Made by a program: the position numbers and the translations under genes
Source: an uncultured Lactobacillus sp.
GTDB taxonomy: Bacteria > Bacillota > Bacilli > Lactobacillales > Lactobacillaceae
NCBI GenBank assembly: GCA_937874185.1
Contig: CALNAK010000013.1
Location: forward strand, 1-64,000
DNA: 64,000 nt
Reading direction: 5' to 3'
Notes under the pieces: generated by a model
Databases searched by the model: none
The model's input: the letters and a program-made list of their open reading frames with translations, nothing else
Told to the model about the DNA's origin: nothing
Part shown: positions 35,157-43,921 of the stretch, piece by piece
How positions within the stretch are numbered: position 1 is the stretch's first letter
Layout: every line of letters begins with the position of its first letter

Positions 35157-36629
35157 ATGTACTCTGTGATGATTATTGATGACGAATATATGATTTTAAA
35201 AGGATTAGAAAAAATAATTTCTTGGCCCGATTATGGATTTAAAATTGTTAAATCAGCTCGCAACGCTAAACAAGCGCTGGATTATTTAAGTACCAATGAA
35301 GTCGATTTGATAATTACCGATGTTAATATGCCTAAAATTAGTGGATTAGAATTCGTTAAGATTGCTAAAGAGTCAGGACACCAGTTTGAATTCATGATCC
35401 TGTCAGGTTATCAAGAATTTGACTACGTCAGGACGGGTTTGAAACTTGGTGCAGTCGATTATATTTTGAAACCAATTGATTCCAAAGCTTTAGTGGATTC
35501 ACTGAATAAGATAAAGACTAAATTGGACTCACAAAGAGTTATTCAACAAGAGTCAGAAACTTCTCTGAATTTACAAGTTAGAAAACTTTTTGAAAATGAT
35601 TTGGAGCCATCTGAGGCAGTTGCTCTGTTCCATCAGCTTAGAATTAATCCGGAGTTGATTGGGAGCGGGATAACGGTGATTGCTTGTAACCGAGTTGATG
35701 ATGTGAAAGAAATCGACCAACTTTGTCAGCAGTATAATCAGGTTCTAAAATTTAATCAGAATCGAATTTTGGATATTGGTTTTGTTGGTGGCCGTGGTAA
35801 ATTACTCAAGTTTATTCGGGAGTTAGAGGATAAGCAGATTGTCTCTGGTGAAAGTTTTATTACAGTAGGTGAAACTGTTTATAATTGGCCAGATATTAAT
35901 CAGAGTTATGAACAGGCAGTCAGATTGTCGATGATTTATAAATTTTATGAAAAAGGTAATAAGTTCAGTAGTAATAATTTACGAGTTGATTGGCTCAAAC
36001 AGGCTACTTTACCGAAAGTTTCACTGGTCAAAGTCAAACAAGCCATTGCTTTAAACGACTGTAAAATGCTGAATGACGAAGTTTCTAAGATATTTGATGA
36101 ATTATCCAAGCAAGGTGTAAGCCCTTCCTATGTCCGCCAGGTGGCCTTTCTAATCTATTCTGAGGTCAATGCCAAGGTAGGATTCGGTGAAAAGGATTAT
36201 CAGACTTATGTAAATAGGATCAATAATGCTGAGAGTTGGCAGAATATAGTTGATATTTTGAACGATGTCTTCAGTAAGTTGAATGCGCATAGTAAAGATG
36301 ATAATGATTATTCTGAAAATGTTCGCCAAGTGATTGATTTAATTAAGAAACGTTATCGGGATGATTTAAGTTTGCGCTACGTTTCAGACCGACTGCATTT
36401 GAATCCCGACTACTTAGGACAATTATTTAAGAAAGAAATGAGTCTTAGCTTTTCCAGATATTTGAATGATTATCGAATTAAGCAAGCTCAATATTTATTG
36501 AAGGAAACCGACCAAAGTATTGCTGAAATATCCGAAGATGTAGGTTACACAACGACAGCTTATTTCTACCGTAACTTCAAAGCAATTTGTGGAATTTCAC
36601 CTAAAGAATATCAAAAAAAATATGTTTAA
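35157..36629 (+). CDS. YesN-type response regulator with AraC DNA-binding domain
   Basis: 490 residues. A receiver domain at 1-120 has the phospho-acceptor Asp55 in IITDVNMPKISG and Lys in YILKPID. A long linker of about 260 residues follows. The C-terminal AraC double HTH (about 385-490) reads LSLRYVSDRLHLNPDYLGQLFKKEM and SIAEISEDVGYTTTAYFYRNFKAICGISPKEY. It is the likely activator of the importer operon and GH genes in response to the YesM-like kinase. Its stop at 36629 lies 13 bp before the GH1 start. Confidence 0.9.
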   Translation: MYSVMIIDDEYMILKGLEKIISWPDYGFKIVKSARNAKQALDYLSTNEVDLIITDVNMPKISGLEFVKIAKESGHQFEFMILSGYQEFDYVRTGLKLGAVDYILKPIDSKALVDSLNKIKTKLDSQRVIQQESETSLNLQVRKLFENDLEPSEAVALFHQLRINPELIGSGITVIACNRVDDVKEIDQLCQQYNQVLKFNQNRILDIGFVGGRGKLLKFIRELEDKQIVSGESFITVGETVYNWPDINQSYEQAVRLSMIYKFYEKGNKFSSNNLRVDWLKQATLPKVSLVKVKQAIALNDCKMLNDEVSKIFDELSKQGVSPSYVRQVAFLIYSEVNAKVGFGEKDYQTYVNRINNAESWQNIVDILNDVFSKLNAHSKDDNDYSENVRQVIDLIKKRYRDDLSLRYVSDRLHLNPDYLGQLFKKEMSLSFSRYLNDYRIKQAQYLLKETDQSIAEISEDVGYTTTAYFYRNFKAICGISPKEYQKKYV

Positions 36630-36642
36630 GGGGAACGTCAAT

Positions 36643-38016
36643 ATGATTAGATTTCCAGATAATTTCTTGTGGGGAGCAGCCGCCTCTGCACCGCAAACTG
36701 AGGGACATAGTTTATTAAATGGTAAGTCAGAAACGACTTGGGACAAATGGTTTGAAATGAATCCTGAGAAATTTAACGAGAATCAAGGTCCAAAGGATAC
36801 ATCGAATACTTATGAAATGTATCAAGAAGACGTTAAGAATATGCAAAAAATTGGCATGAATTCTTATCGAACTTCGATTTCTTGGGCCAGACTATTGCCA
36901 GATGGAAAAACACTCAATCCAGAGGCCGTTACGTTTTATCGTGCTTACTTCCAGGATATGTTGGATCACCAGATTGAACCCATCATTAACTTGTTTCACT
37001 TTGATATGCCTTGGTGGTTAATGGAAAAAGGCGGCTGGGAAGCTAGAGAATCGGTAGATGACTTTGCCTTTTATGCGCAGACAGCTTTTGAACAATTTGG
37101 TGATTTGATTCATAATTGGACGACTTTTAACGAGCCAATGGTTCACGTTGAATGTGGCTATCTTTATGGATTCCATTATCCAGCCATCGTTGATATGAAA
37201 AAGGCGGTACAAGTCGGTTATCATACTTTAATGGCACACGTTATGGCAGTTCAGGCCTTTAAAAAGTCTCAGGTTGATGGAAAAATTGGAATTATTCTGA
37301 ATGTTTTACCAGCATACAGTCGTAGTGATAGTCCGGAAGATTTGTTGGCAAAGAAGGATTCAGACTTATTGAACACGCAGAGTTTCTTGGATCCAGCTGT
37401 TTTAGGTGAGATACCAGTTGATCTGATTAATTTATTAAAGCAAAATGACCTGCTACCAACAGTTGAAAAAGATGATAAGCAGTTGATTCGTGATAATACT
37501 GTCGACTTTGTGGGTATTAATTATTACCAACCAAGACGCGTTCAGGCACCGAAAAATCCACACACTCCGGCAGTAATGCCAGAAGATCTTTATGAACCTT
37601 ATGATTGGCCTGACAAAAAAATAAACCCGTATCGAGGTTGGGAAATTTATCCTCAAGCTCTGTATGATATTGCTATGATGATGAAGAATCAGTATCGAAA
37701 TATTCCTTGGTATGTGAGCGAAAATGGGATGGGAGTTGCTGAAGAATCCCGTTTTAAGGATGAAAACGGAATGATTGACGATCAATACCGAATCGACTTC
37801 ATTAAGGAACATTTGGAACAATTACATAAAGGAATAGAAGCGGGTAGTAATTGCTTTGGCTACCACATGTGGACCTTTATCGACTGTTGGTCTTGGTTAA
37901 ATGGTTATCGTAATCGTTATGGATTTTATAGTGTTGACCTAGATAATGGTTTCAAACGAACTGTGAAAAAGAGTGGCTTGTGGTTCAAGGATTTAGCAAC
38001 AAATAATGGCTTTTAA
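36643..38016 (+). CDS. GH1 beta-glycosidase
   Basis: 457 residues from ATG 36643 (AAGGGGAAC upstream); an in-frame start at 36589 would overlap the response regulator. Family 1 (beta/alpha)8 barrel: acid/base Glu164 in TTFNEPM, nucleophile Glu360 in YVSENGMG, and the C-terminal WTFIDCWSWLNGYRNRYGFYSVD. The aglycone/glycone block has WLN where plain beta-glucosidases have an E-W pair, and ends with KKS, seen in many lactobacillus GH1 enzymes annotated as 6-phospho-beta-glucosidases. There is no PTS here, so beta-mannosidase or beta-glucosidase action on an imported N-glycan core is equally possible. It is last gene of the importer operon. Confidence 0.85.
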   Translation: MIRFPDNFLWGAAASAPQTEGHSLLNGKSETTWDKWFEMNPEKFNENQGPKDTSNTYEMYQEDVKNMQKIGMNSYRTSISWARLLPDGKTLNPEAVTFYRAYFQDMLDHQIEPIINLFHFDMPWWLMEKGGWEARESVDDFAFYAQTAFEQFGDLIHNWTTFNEPMVHVECGYLYGFHYPAIVDMKKAVQVGYHTLMAHVMAVQAFKKSQVDGKIGIILNVLPAYSRSDSPEDLLAKKDSDLLNTQSFLDPAVLGEIPVDLINLLKQNDLLPTVEKDDKQLIRDNTVDFVGINYYQPRRVQAPKNPHTPAVMPEDLYEPYDWPDKKINPYRGWEIYPQALYDIAMMMKNQYRNIPWYVSENGMGVAEESRFKDENGMIDDQYRIDFIKEHLEQLHKGIEAGSNCFGYHMWTFIDCWSWLNGYRNRYGFYSVDLDNGFKRTVKKSGLWFKDLATNNGF

Positions 38017-38020
38017 ACCA

Positions 38021-38068
38021 AAAAAATAAAGTTTGTGCGCAGATTCATTCGCCAAACTTTATTTTTTT
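38021..38068 (+). terminator. Terminator of the importer-YesMN-GH1 operon
   Basis: AAAAAATAAAGTTTG (38021-38035) pairs with CAAACTTTATTTTTT (38053-38067). It is a strong hairpin with T tract directly after GH1, marking the end of the N-glycan locus. Confidence 0.8.
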
Positions 38069-38375
38069 GATTACTTTTAATATCTAGGGATAAATTAAAT
38101 GCCAATAAATCTATTTATATAGCTTAAACCCACTCATATCAACTTGTATGCCAGATTAAAATAAAATCAAAAAATAGATTAACTAATTTTAATATAATTT
38201 ATGATTGAAAGTTATAATTTAAATTAATCTTTTTTTGACATTATTTTGCTAAAGTCAAATAAAATGTATTATTAAAATTTCCATTTAGACAAAAAATATT
38301 TTTATATTTCGATATATCTATTACCTATAAAATGTTATACTCGTCTTGCTGATAAATGAAAGGGGATTCATAAGA
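38069..38375 (+). other. AT-rich gene-free stretch before the first WxL-like gene
   Basis: More than 75 percent A+T by eye, with no coding frame. TTGACA at 38235-38240, followed 19 nt later by TAAAAT, is a possible but poorly spaced promoter. I see no structured element here, unlike most other gaps in the window. Confidence 0.35.
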
Positions 38376-40430
38376 ATGAGACGGGAAAGACAAAAGAAAA
38401 TTTTAACCATCTGTTTTGTTATTATGGCTGTTTTTGCATGTCGTCTTTTTATAAGAAAGACTAGACAGGTTAAGGCTGATGAACTCCCAATTGAAGATAT
38501 CGAGAAAATGGACAGTGAAAATTCAGAAGTTGCACCTTTTAGTACTGAAGGAATACCACCAAAGCATGAACCCACTGAACCAGTAAGAAAATTCTTAGGT
38601 ATGTGGATGACTAGTGGTTATGCTCTACAACCAAATGAAGATACCTATACAGTCCAAGGACGTGAGGCAACAATTTATACAGATGCTGCAAGATCTGTTA
38701 GTGCCGTACTTGTTTCTTTGACATCATGGCCGCACTATCAGTGGTACACAAGTACAAATGGTAAGAAGTGGACAACCATGGATGGTCCGACGTCTAATGA
38801 TCGTGATTTGAAAGTTAATACTAATACTGTTGGGACTGTTTATTACCAGCAAAGAACAGCTTGGTACATGCTTCTTGGACCTAGTAAAATTGACCCAACG
38901 GTGTGGTCAAATGTAGCGGCAGTTCATACATTAGATAAAGATGTTGATGCTGACGAAATTAGTGTCAGTTTGGATGATGATTATATTTACAATGAAGAGT
39001 CAGAAATCACAACTAACACAACTTATGCTAGAGCGGTTGTTAATCCTCCGGAATATACAGGTACTTTAAAGTGGAGTGTTGATCGCCCTGATCTAGCAAC
39101 AATTGATGAGAATACCGGGTTGATTACAGCTAATAAACAATCTAAATCAGGTAAAGTTGTAGTTACTGCAACTGGTTATAATTCTGATGGAAAAGCATTT
39201 TATGGTCGTAAAATCTTAACAGTTGGTGGTGGATTGGAAGACCAAATTGTTGATGTTGGTGAAAAAGGGACTTTCAAACTAATGGGTAACATTGGTGAAT
39301 TTGAGAAACAAGAAGATATGGATTATTCAATTCGATGGTTTAAAGAGAATCCTATGACTGGTGAACAAAGTGAAATTGAAGTTGGTAATAACGCCATTTC
39401 CCATACAACTGATGAAGCAACAATTGATGATGATGGTACAGAGTACTTTGCACATATCACAGTTGAAAGAGGTGGTAAGAAGCCACCATACGAATATGAT
39501 ACTAACAAGGCTAAATTACATGTTCGATCCAAAGAGGGACCGGATATTGAAATTCATGACACAATAGAAAATACTTCATTGGATAATAAGACTGATGCTG
39601 ATGATGCTCTTTATGATGTAATCAAAGGCGACAAAGTTAATTATCATACAACTTTTAAAAATAAAAGTACTGCCTCAAGATTGAAGGATGCTACTTATAC
39701 ATTACCTTTGAGAGAAGGCAGTGTAGTGAATAAAGTTTTAGTTGATGGTAATGAAGTATCATCTGATGATTATGACATCACTAATAGTACCGGCAACAAT
39801 GATATTCTAGTTAAGATAAAAGGTATCAACATTGGTATCGGTGCTGATGGTGAACATGACGTTGAAGTTCAAACAACTATCGGTGAAATAAAGAAAAGAG
39901 ATTCATTCACTTCAACTGGATATTTAGTTGGTACTGATACTTCTGATAATTCTTATCAAAAAATTGGTGAAGCTAGGTCAATGACTTTGGTAACTGACGA
40001 ATTGGAGTATGAAATTACCGATATTGATTATGGATCAATCAAACCAATTGGAAACGATAAGATTATTTATCGGAAGAACGATGAAAGTAATTGGCCAAAT
40101 AATATCATCAAGGTTGATGATATGAGACGAAATAAGTCAGCAACACAGTTATATTTAACACAAAGGGATGATTTCAAAGATAACAAAGGAGAAGGTAATA
40201 ATAGATTACAAGGTCATTTAAAGTTTGTTGACAACAATGGAGATGGTCAAACCGATCTTATGTCAGATTCGGCTTTAGTAGCTTATAGTGGAGAAGGAGA
40301 AGCTATGAACTCGCAAAGCTGGCGTGCTGATAAAGGAGTATTACTGGAAATGGATAATAAGATGAATGTTTCTGGTAATTACAAAGCAGATTTGGACTGG
40401 ACTTTCGTTGATAGTGTTGAAAATGTGTAA
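38376..40430 (+). CDS. Secreted Ig-like surface protein with degenerate WxL-like C-terminus, paralog 1
   Basis: 684 residues from ATG 38376 (AAAGGGG about 10 nt upstream). Signal peptide 1-35 has cleavage near QVKA. A novel N-terminal module includes KFLGMWMTSGYALQPNEDTY. A Big_2-like Ig domain follows (TLKWSVDRPDLATIDENTGLITANKQ), then an Ig-like module (VDVGEKGTFKLMGNIGEFE), a DUF11-like segment, and a C-terminal block beginning VDDMRRNKSATQLYLTQ and ending YKADLDWTFVDS. That last block resembles a WxL wall-binding domain, but the first WxL is lost and only LDWTF remains. It is about 45 percent identical by eye to the protein at 41160. Non-covalent wall association is inferred; function is unknown. 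Confidence 0.65.
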   Translation: MRRERQKKILTICFVIMAVFACRLFIRKTRQVKADELPIEDIEKMDSENSEVAPFSTEGIPPKHEPTEPVRKFLGMWMTSGYALQPNEDTYTVQGREATIYTDAARSVSAVLVSLTSWPHYQWYTSTNGKKWTTMDGPTSNDRDLKVNTNTVGTVYYQQRTAWYMLLGPSKIDPTVWSNVAAVHTLDKDVDADEISVSLDDDYIYNEESEITTNTTYARAVVNPPEYTGTLKWSVDRPDLATIDENTGLITANKQSKSGKVVVTATGYNSDGKAFYGRKILTVGGGLEDQIVDVGEKGTFKLMGNIGEFEKQEDMDYSIRWFKENPMTGEQSEIEVGNNAISHTTDEATIDDDGTEYFAHITVERGGKKPPYEYDTNKAKLHVRSKEGPDIEIHDTIENTSLDNKTDADDALYDVIKGDKVNYHTTFKNKSTASRLKDATYTLPLREGSVVNKVLVDGNEVSSDDYDITNSTGNNDILVKIKGINIGIGADGEHDVEVQTTIGEIKKRDSFTSTGYLVGTDTSDNSYQKIGEARSMTLVTDELEYEITDIDYGSIKPIGNDKIIYRKNDESNWPNNIIKVDDMRRNKSATQLYLTQRDDFKDNKGEGNNRLQGHLKFVDNNGDGQTDLMSDSALVAYSGEGEAMNSQSWRADKGVLLEMDNKMNVSGNYKADLDWTFVDSVENV

Positions 40431-40442
40431 TTGATTATGGTT

Positions 40443-40605
40443 CCGCCTTCCACAAAAATTGAAATTTGACTGGAACATGGTGGGCACGACTTGGAGGCGA
40501 TTGGCTCCGCCAATAGTCTTCAAGCTCGGCCTTGTTCTAAGTGTACTTCGTCCACTAAGAACAACTTCACCACTGAGTCAATTTCAATTTTTGTTCCAGG
40601 CTAGA
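40443..40605 (+). repeat. Structured intergenic element, copy 9 (forward)
   Basis: From CCGCCTTCC to CCAGGCTAG, 13 bp after the stop of the first WxL-like gene. The outer stem is AAAAATTGAAATTTGACT with GAGTCAATTTCAATTTTT, where ACT/AGT covaries with the GCT/AGC seen in copy 1. The inner hairpins match the 15086 and 29022 copies. Confidence 0.8.
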
Positions 40606-40640
40606 TCCCCTTTTCTATAAGATTTTAAAGGTACACAATG

Positions 40641-40682
40641 AAGTCGTATTAACTGGAGAAATCCAGTTGGTACGACTTTTTT
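40641..40682 (+). terminator. Terminator after the first WxL-like gene
   Basis: AAGTCGTATTAACTGG (40641-40656) pairs with CCAGTTGGTACGACTT and a T6 run ending at 40682. Confidence 0.75.
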
Positions 40683-40738
40683 AGTAAATTATTAGAAATA
40701 GCTATTGTTAGTGATTCTTACTTGAGTTTGTTTCAAAC

Positions 40739-40795
40739 AAAAATGCTAGTCCTATTCTTCGGTTATTTTTGGAGGAAAAAGGATTAGCATTTTTA
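40739..40795. terminator. GTGCTAATCC-type terminator hairpin
   Basis: AAAATGCTAGTCC pairs with GGATTAGCATTTTT. It is the third member of a terminator family also seen at 16634 and 28884. Beyond it, 40800-41130 is AT-rich with no gene; TATAAT at 41120-41125 may be the -10 of the next gene. Confidence 0.6.
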
Positions 40796-41159
40796 TGTTG
40801 GCATTATTTTATATTGGTCAAAATATTTAATAAAGAATATATATATATTAAACCTAGAATATGTACGGATAAGTTGATGATAATTAAAATACTAATAGTA
40901 TATGTCAAACTAGCATAAAAATATATTTATTTATATATTTTATTCAAAAAAATAAATAATTATGCAAATATTCACATAAATGAAGGAATACTTCCAAAGT
41001 GGCATACTTATTGAGTTTTAAGTGAATAATCAAAAAGTTAAATGATATGTATCAATAATTAAACCATATTTACAAAAATAAAATTATCAAATATGAATTA
41101 ATAGACATTTTGTACGATGATATAATTTCTTCACAATTAAAAATGAAGGGAGTTTTATT

Positions 41160-43112
41160 GTGAGGAAAACAAAGAAACGTTGGTTATTCATTGTTGTTTT
41201 AATATCGTTATTATCTGTTGCTGCACTTGCTAAACGATTTAAAGATGTTAATGCTTTCGATGGCGAGGAAACGACCGAGGTCAAACCTTATAAAACTCCC
41301 ACTGGCGATGTGAAAAAATTTTTAGGGATATGGATGACTAGTGGTTATGCTTTACAGCCGTCAGCAAATAGTTATGTTGAGGTTAATAAGACAGTAACGC
41401 TATACACTGATGCAGCGCGTTCGGCTTTGGCGAGATTAACATCTATCGGATTTTCTCAATATTATGTCTGGTATGAATCAACTGACGGTAAAACTTGGAA
41501 ACAGATAGAAAAAGGTAAATCAAAAAATTTAGAGAATTATAAAATTACACCAACTGAGGTTGGAACTAGATATTATCAACAAGAGACTTATTGGAAAGGA
41601 GTGATTTTTACGGGGGCTCGTGTTTACTCAAAATTAGCGACAGTACATGCTTTACCAGAACCAGTTGATGCAGAAAAAGTTACTGTAACAACAGATGACG
41701 ATTATTTGTACAACTCAACTAATGAATTGGTAAATATACAAACATATGCACATGCACAGCCAGATCCAGTTAACTCAACAGGGACAATAACTTGGAGTGT
41801 TGATGATACAAGCCTGGCAACAATTGACGAGAATACTGGGTTGATAACAGCTAATACTAATGAAAAATCAGGACCATTGACGATTTTTGCTACAATGCAT
41901 AATCCCAATGGAACAGAAATTAAAGGTGAAAAAGAAATTATTGTTGGTGGTGGTTTGGAGAACCAAACTGTCAAAGTAGGTAATACTGCCACGTTTGAAT
42001 TGCAAGGAAATATTGGAGAATTGGATGATGATGAGGATAATAACTATACGGTTAAGTGGTATAAGGAAGACCCTATAACGCAGCATCGAGAAAATCTGGA
42101 TTTGGACCCTAAAGCACTTTCCTATACGACACCAGAGACAAAACTTGAAGATGATGGAACAATAGTCGGTGCAATTATTAGAGTGAGAGCCAATGGTAAG
42201 AATTACTCGTATCCGACAAACGAAGCATATTTGTACGTGAAGCCAGAGGGTGGCCCCAATATAGAAATGACGAATACTTTATCTAATGAAACCTATCGTG
42301 ATAAAGGTAATTCTGACACGGTGTTATTTGGTGTTAACAATGGTGACCAAGTCAAGTATCTGAATACATTAAAGAATGATAGTGACACCGGAACGTTGAG
42401 CAATGCCAAATACGTTTTGCCTTTGAGGGACGGAACTAGCGTTATTTCGGTAGAAATAGATAATCAAGCAATTGATGAAAGTAATTATTCGATAAAGAAG
42501 AATGAGAATACACAGAATTTAGATCTGACTGTCACTGGATTAGGTTTTAAAAATCAGCAGAGTCATTCAATAGAGGTTAATACTACAGTTAGTGGTGTTA
42601 CTGGACGTTCCTCCTTTACAACATTGCCTTATATTGAGGGAACTAGTGATGAGGATGAATCGTTATACCGTAAATTTGGCCATGAAAATGTTTTGCATTA
42701 TACACTTGATATGATTGATTCTAAGCCACAAGACATTGATTACGGCACAATCAATGCAATTACACCAGCGGAAACTTTATCACGCCAAGACGCTCTGAAT
42801 TTGCCTAACAACGTCTTAGATGTTGACGATACAAGAAGGAATAAGACACCATTAAAAGTTTATGTTTCACAGATAGGTGAATTAATGAGTGGTGAGGATG
42901 TTTTATCAGGTCAGTTGAAATATTATGATGATGGAAAAAGTACTAATTTATTGAACGAAAAGGCTGAAGTCACCAGTACCGAACAAGATGAACCGTTGAA
43001 TTCGATTGGCTGGGATAAGGATAACGGAGTTCTGCTTTATATGAATCACAAATGGAATGTTGCTGGAGTTTATCAAACTAAATTGGATTGGATCATTGAG
43101 GACGCCCCTTAA
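41160..43112 (+). CDS. Secreted Ig-like surface protein with degenerate WxL-like C-terminus, paralog 2
   Basis: 650 residues from GTG 41160 (AAGGGAG 8 nt upstream). Signal peptide 1-33 (RKTKKRW, hydrophobic core, cleavage near NAFD). Same module order as the protein at 38376: KFLGIWMTSGYALQPSANSY, Big_2-like ITWSVDDTSLATIDENTGLITAN, Ig-like VKVGNTATFELQGNIGELD, a DUF11-like middle, and a C-terminal block VDDTRRNKTPLKVYVSQ ending YQTKLDWIIEDAP. The ending fits the WxL-domain tail (Y.atl.W.l.daP), while the first WxL motif is replaced by PLKVY. A tandem duplication with separate promoters and terminators is clear. No LPxTG or membrane anchor is present. Confidence 0.65.
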   Translation: MRKTKKRWLFIVVLISLLSVAALAKRFKDVNAFDGEETTEVKPYKTPTGDVKKFLGIWMTSGYALQPSANSYVEVNKTVTLYTDAARSALARLTSIGFSQYYVWYESTDGKTWKQIEKGKSKNLENYKITPTEVGTRYYQQETYWKGVIFTGARVYSKLATVHALPEPVDAEKVTVTTDDDYLYNSTNELVNIQTYAHAQPDPVNSTGTITWSVDDTSLATIDENTGLITANTNEKSGPLTIFATMHNPNGTEIKGEKEIIVGGGLENQTVKVGNTATFELQGNIGELDDDEDNNYTVKWYKEDPITQHRENLDLDPKALSYTTPETKLEDDGTIVGAIIRVRANGKNYSYPTNEAYLYVKPEGGPNIEMTNTLSNETYRDKGNSDTVLFGVNNGDQVKYLNTLKNDSDTGTLSNAKYVLPLRDGTSVISVEIDNQAIDESNYSIKKNENTQNLDLTVTGLGFKNQQSHSIEVNTTVSGVTGRSSFTTLPYIEGTSDEDESLYRKFGHENVLHYTLDMIDSKPQDIDYGTINAITPAETLSRQDALNLPNNVLDVDDTRRNKTPLKVYVSQIGELMSGEDVLSGQLKYYDDGKSTNLLNEKAEVTSTEQDEPLNSIGWDKDNGVLLYMNHKWNVAGVYQTKLDWIIEDAP

Positions 43113-43181
43113 AGTATCATTTCACGTTAATTAAGATTGAGTATTATAAATAAATCTATTTTATATAGGAAGAAAGATAGC

Positions 43182-43224
43182 AAAAAGGCTACAAACTTTT
43201 TAAGGTTCTTTCTTATGTTTGGTT
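43182..43224 (+). repeat. Left copy of 43-bp inverted repeat with ISL3-like end
   Basis: AAAAAGGCTACAAACTTT, a 4-nt link, then GGTTCTTTCTTATGTTTGGTT. It is the inverted counterpart of 46653-46696. The last 21 bp match the ISL3 relic's left end (44937-44957) at 19 of 21 positions. No transposase is attached here, so this is a solo end. Confidence 0.6.
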
Positions 43225-43263
43225 AAAAAAGAACCGTTAATGCCATGTTTCACCTGATCCTTT

Positions 43264-43803
43264 TTATTTTGAGATCATTTTGATAACTAAATCTATTTTT
43301 TCTTCTAACGGAATCAAACCGTTAATAATTAGGTCAGCGTCCTCGCTGACGAACTCATCATGATCAACAAAAATAGGACGAGCAAAATTCAGATAAGTTT
43401 TGGCCCAGGCACATGCTTCATCAATTGATTTATCGTGGTAGTCCCGAATAATTTGTCTGGCAAAGCAAACGTCCAGAGGTGTTTTAATGTAAATTACTTG
43501 GTCGATATAGGGTTTTAATACTTTGTGTTTATAGCCAAAGGGAAAGTCGATCAAAATAAATTGGTATTTATCTTTGATAGTAAGAAAATCAGTCATTAAA
43601 GCACTGATATCATATTGGTCAACGGCATCTTTGATTGGAGTATCAATAGCTGGTGCCGATGGTAGAGCATCAATACTATAATCATCGAATGAGATAATAA
43701 CACTATCCGTTAATTTTTGATGTAGCGCTTTTATCAGGGTAGTCTTGCCACTAGCCGTAACCCCACTGACAACTAAAACGTAACTTTGTTTCATAAATTC
43801 CAT
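43264..43803 (-). CDS. P-loop kinase, uridine kinase/adenylylsulfate-kinase-like fold
   Basis: 179 residues. Walker A is VVSGVTASGKTTLIKAL (about 10-26), followed by SVIISFDDYSID, the Asp-rich nucleoside-kinase motif. IKTPLDVCFARQIIRDY matches the lid/LID-arginine region of small-molecule kinases. Similar short proteins are annotated as uridine kinases or AAA family ATPases; the substrate is not known. The start at 43803 has GGA 6 nt upstream; ATG 43794 is an alternative. It lies inside the rearranged 43.2-46.7 kb block. Confidence 0.7.
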   Translation of the reverse strand: MEFMKQSYVLVVSGVTASGKTTLIKALHQKLTDSVIISFDDYSIDALPSAPAIDTPIKDAVDQYDISALMTDFLTIKDKYQFILIDFPFGYKHKVLKPYIDQVIYIKTPLDVCFARQIIRDYHDKSIDEACAWAKTYLNFARPIFVDHDEFVSEDADLIINGLIPLEEKIDLVIKMISK

Positions 43804-43921
43804 CTCATTTCCGTATGTAAAGAGTATACGCTAATTGTATACTTCCATACTTATCTAGTAATTCTTTTTAATTCGATTCAGGTTTATACTAAATTTTGAA
43901 ATCGAAAGAGGAGCAAATTTT

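Noticed and set aside
38069..38375. tRNA or small RNA gene in the AT-rich gap
   Set aside because: No cloverleaf or stable stem was found. No tRNA or rRNA gene was recognised anywhere in the window by reading.
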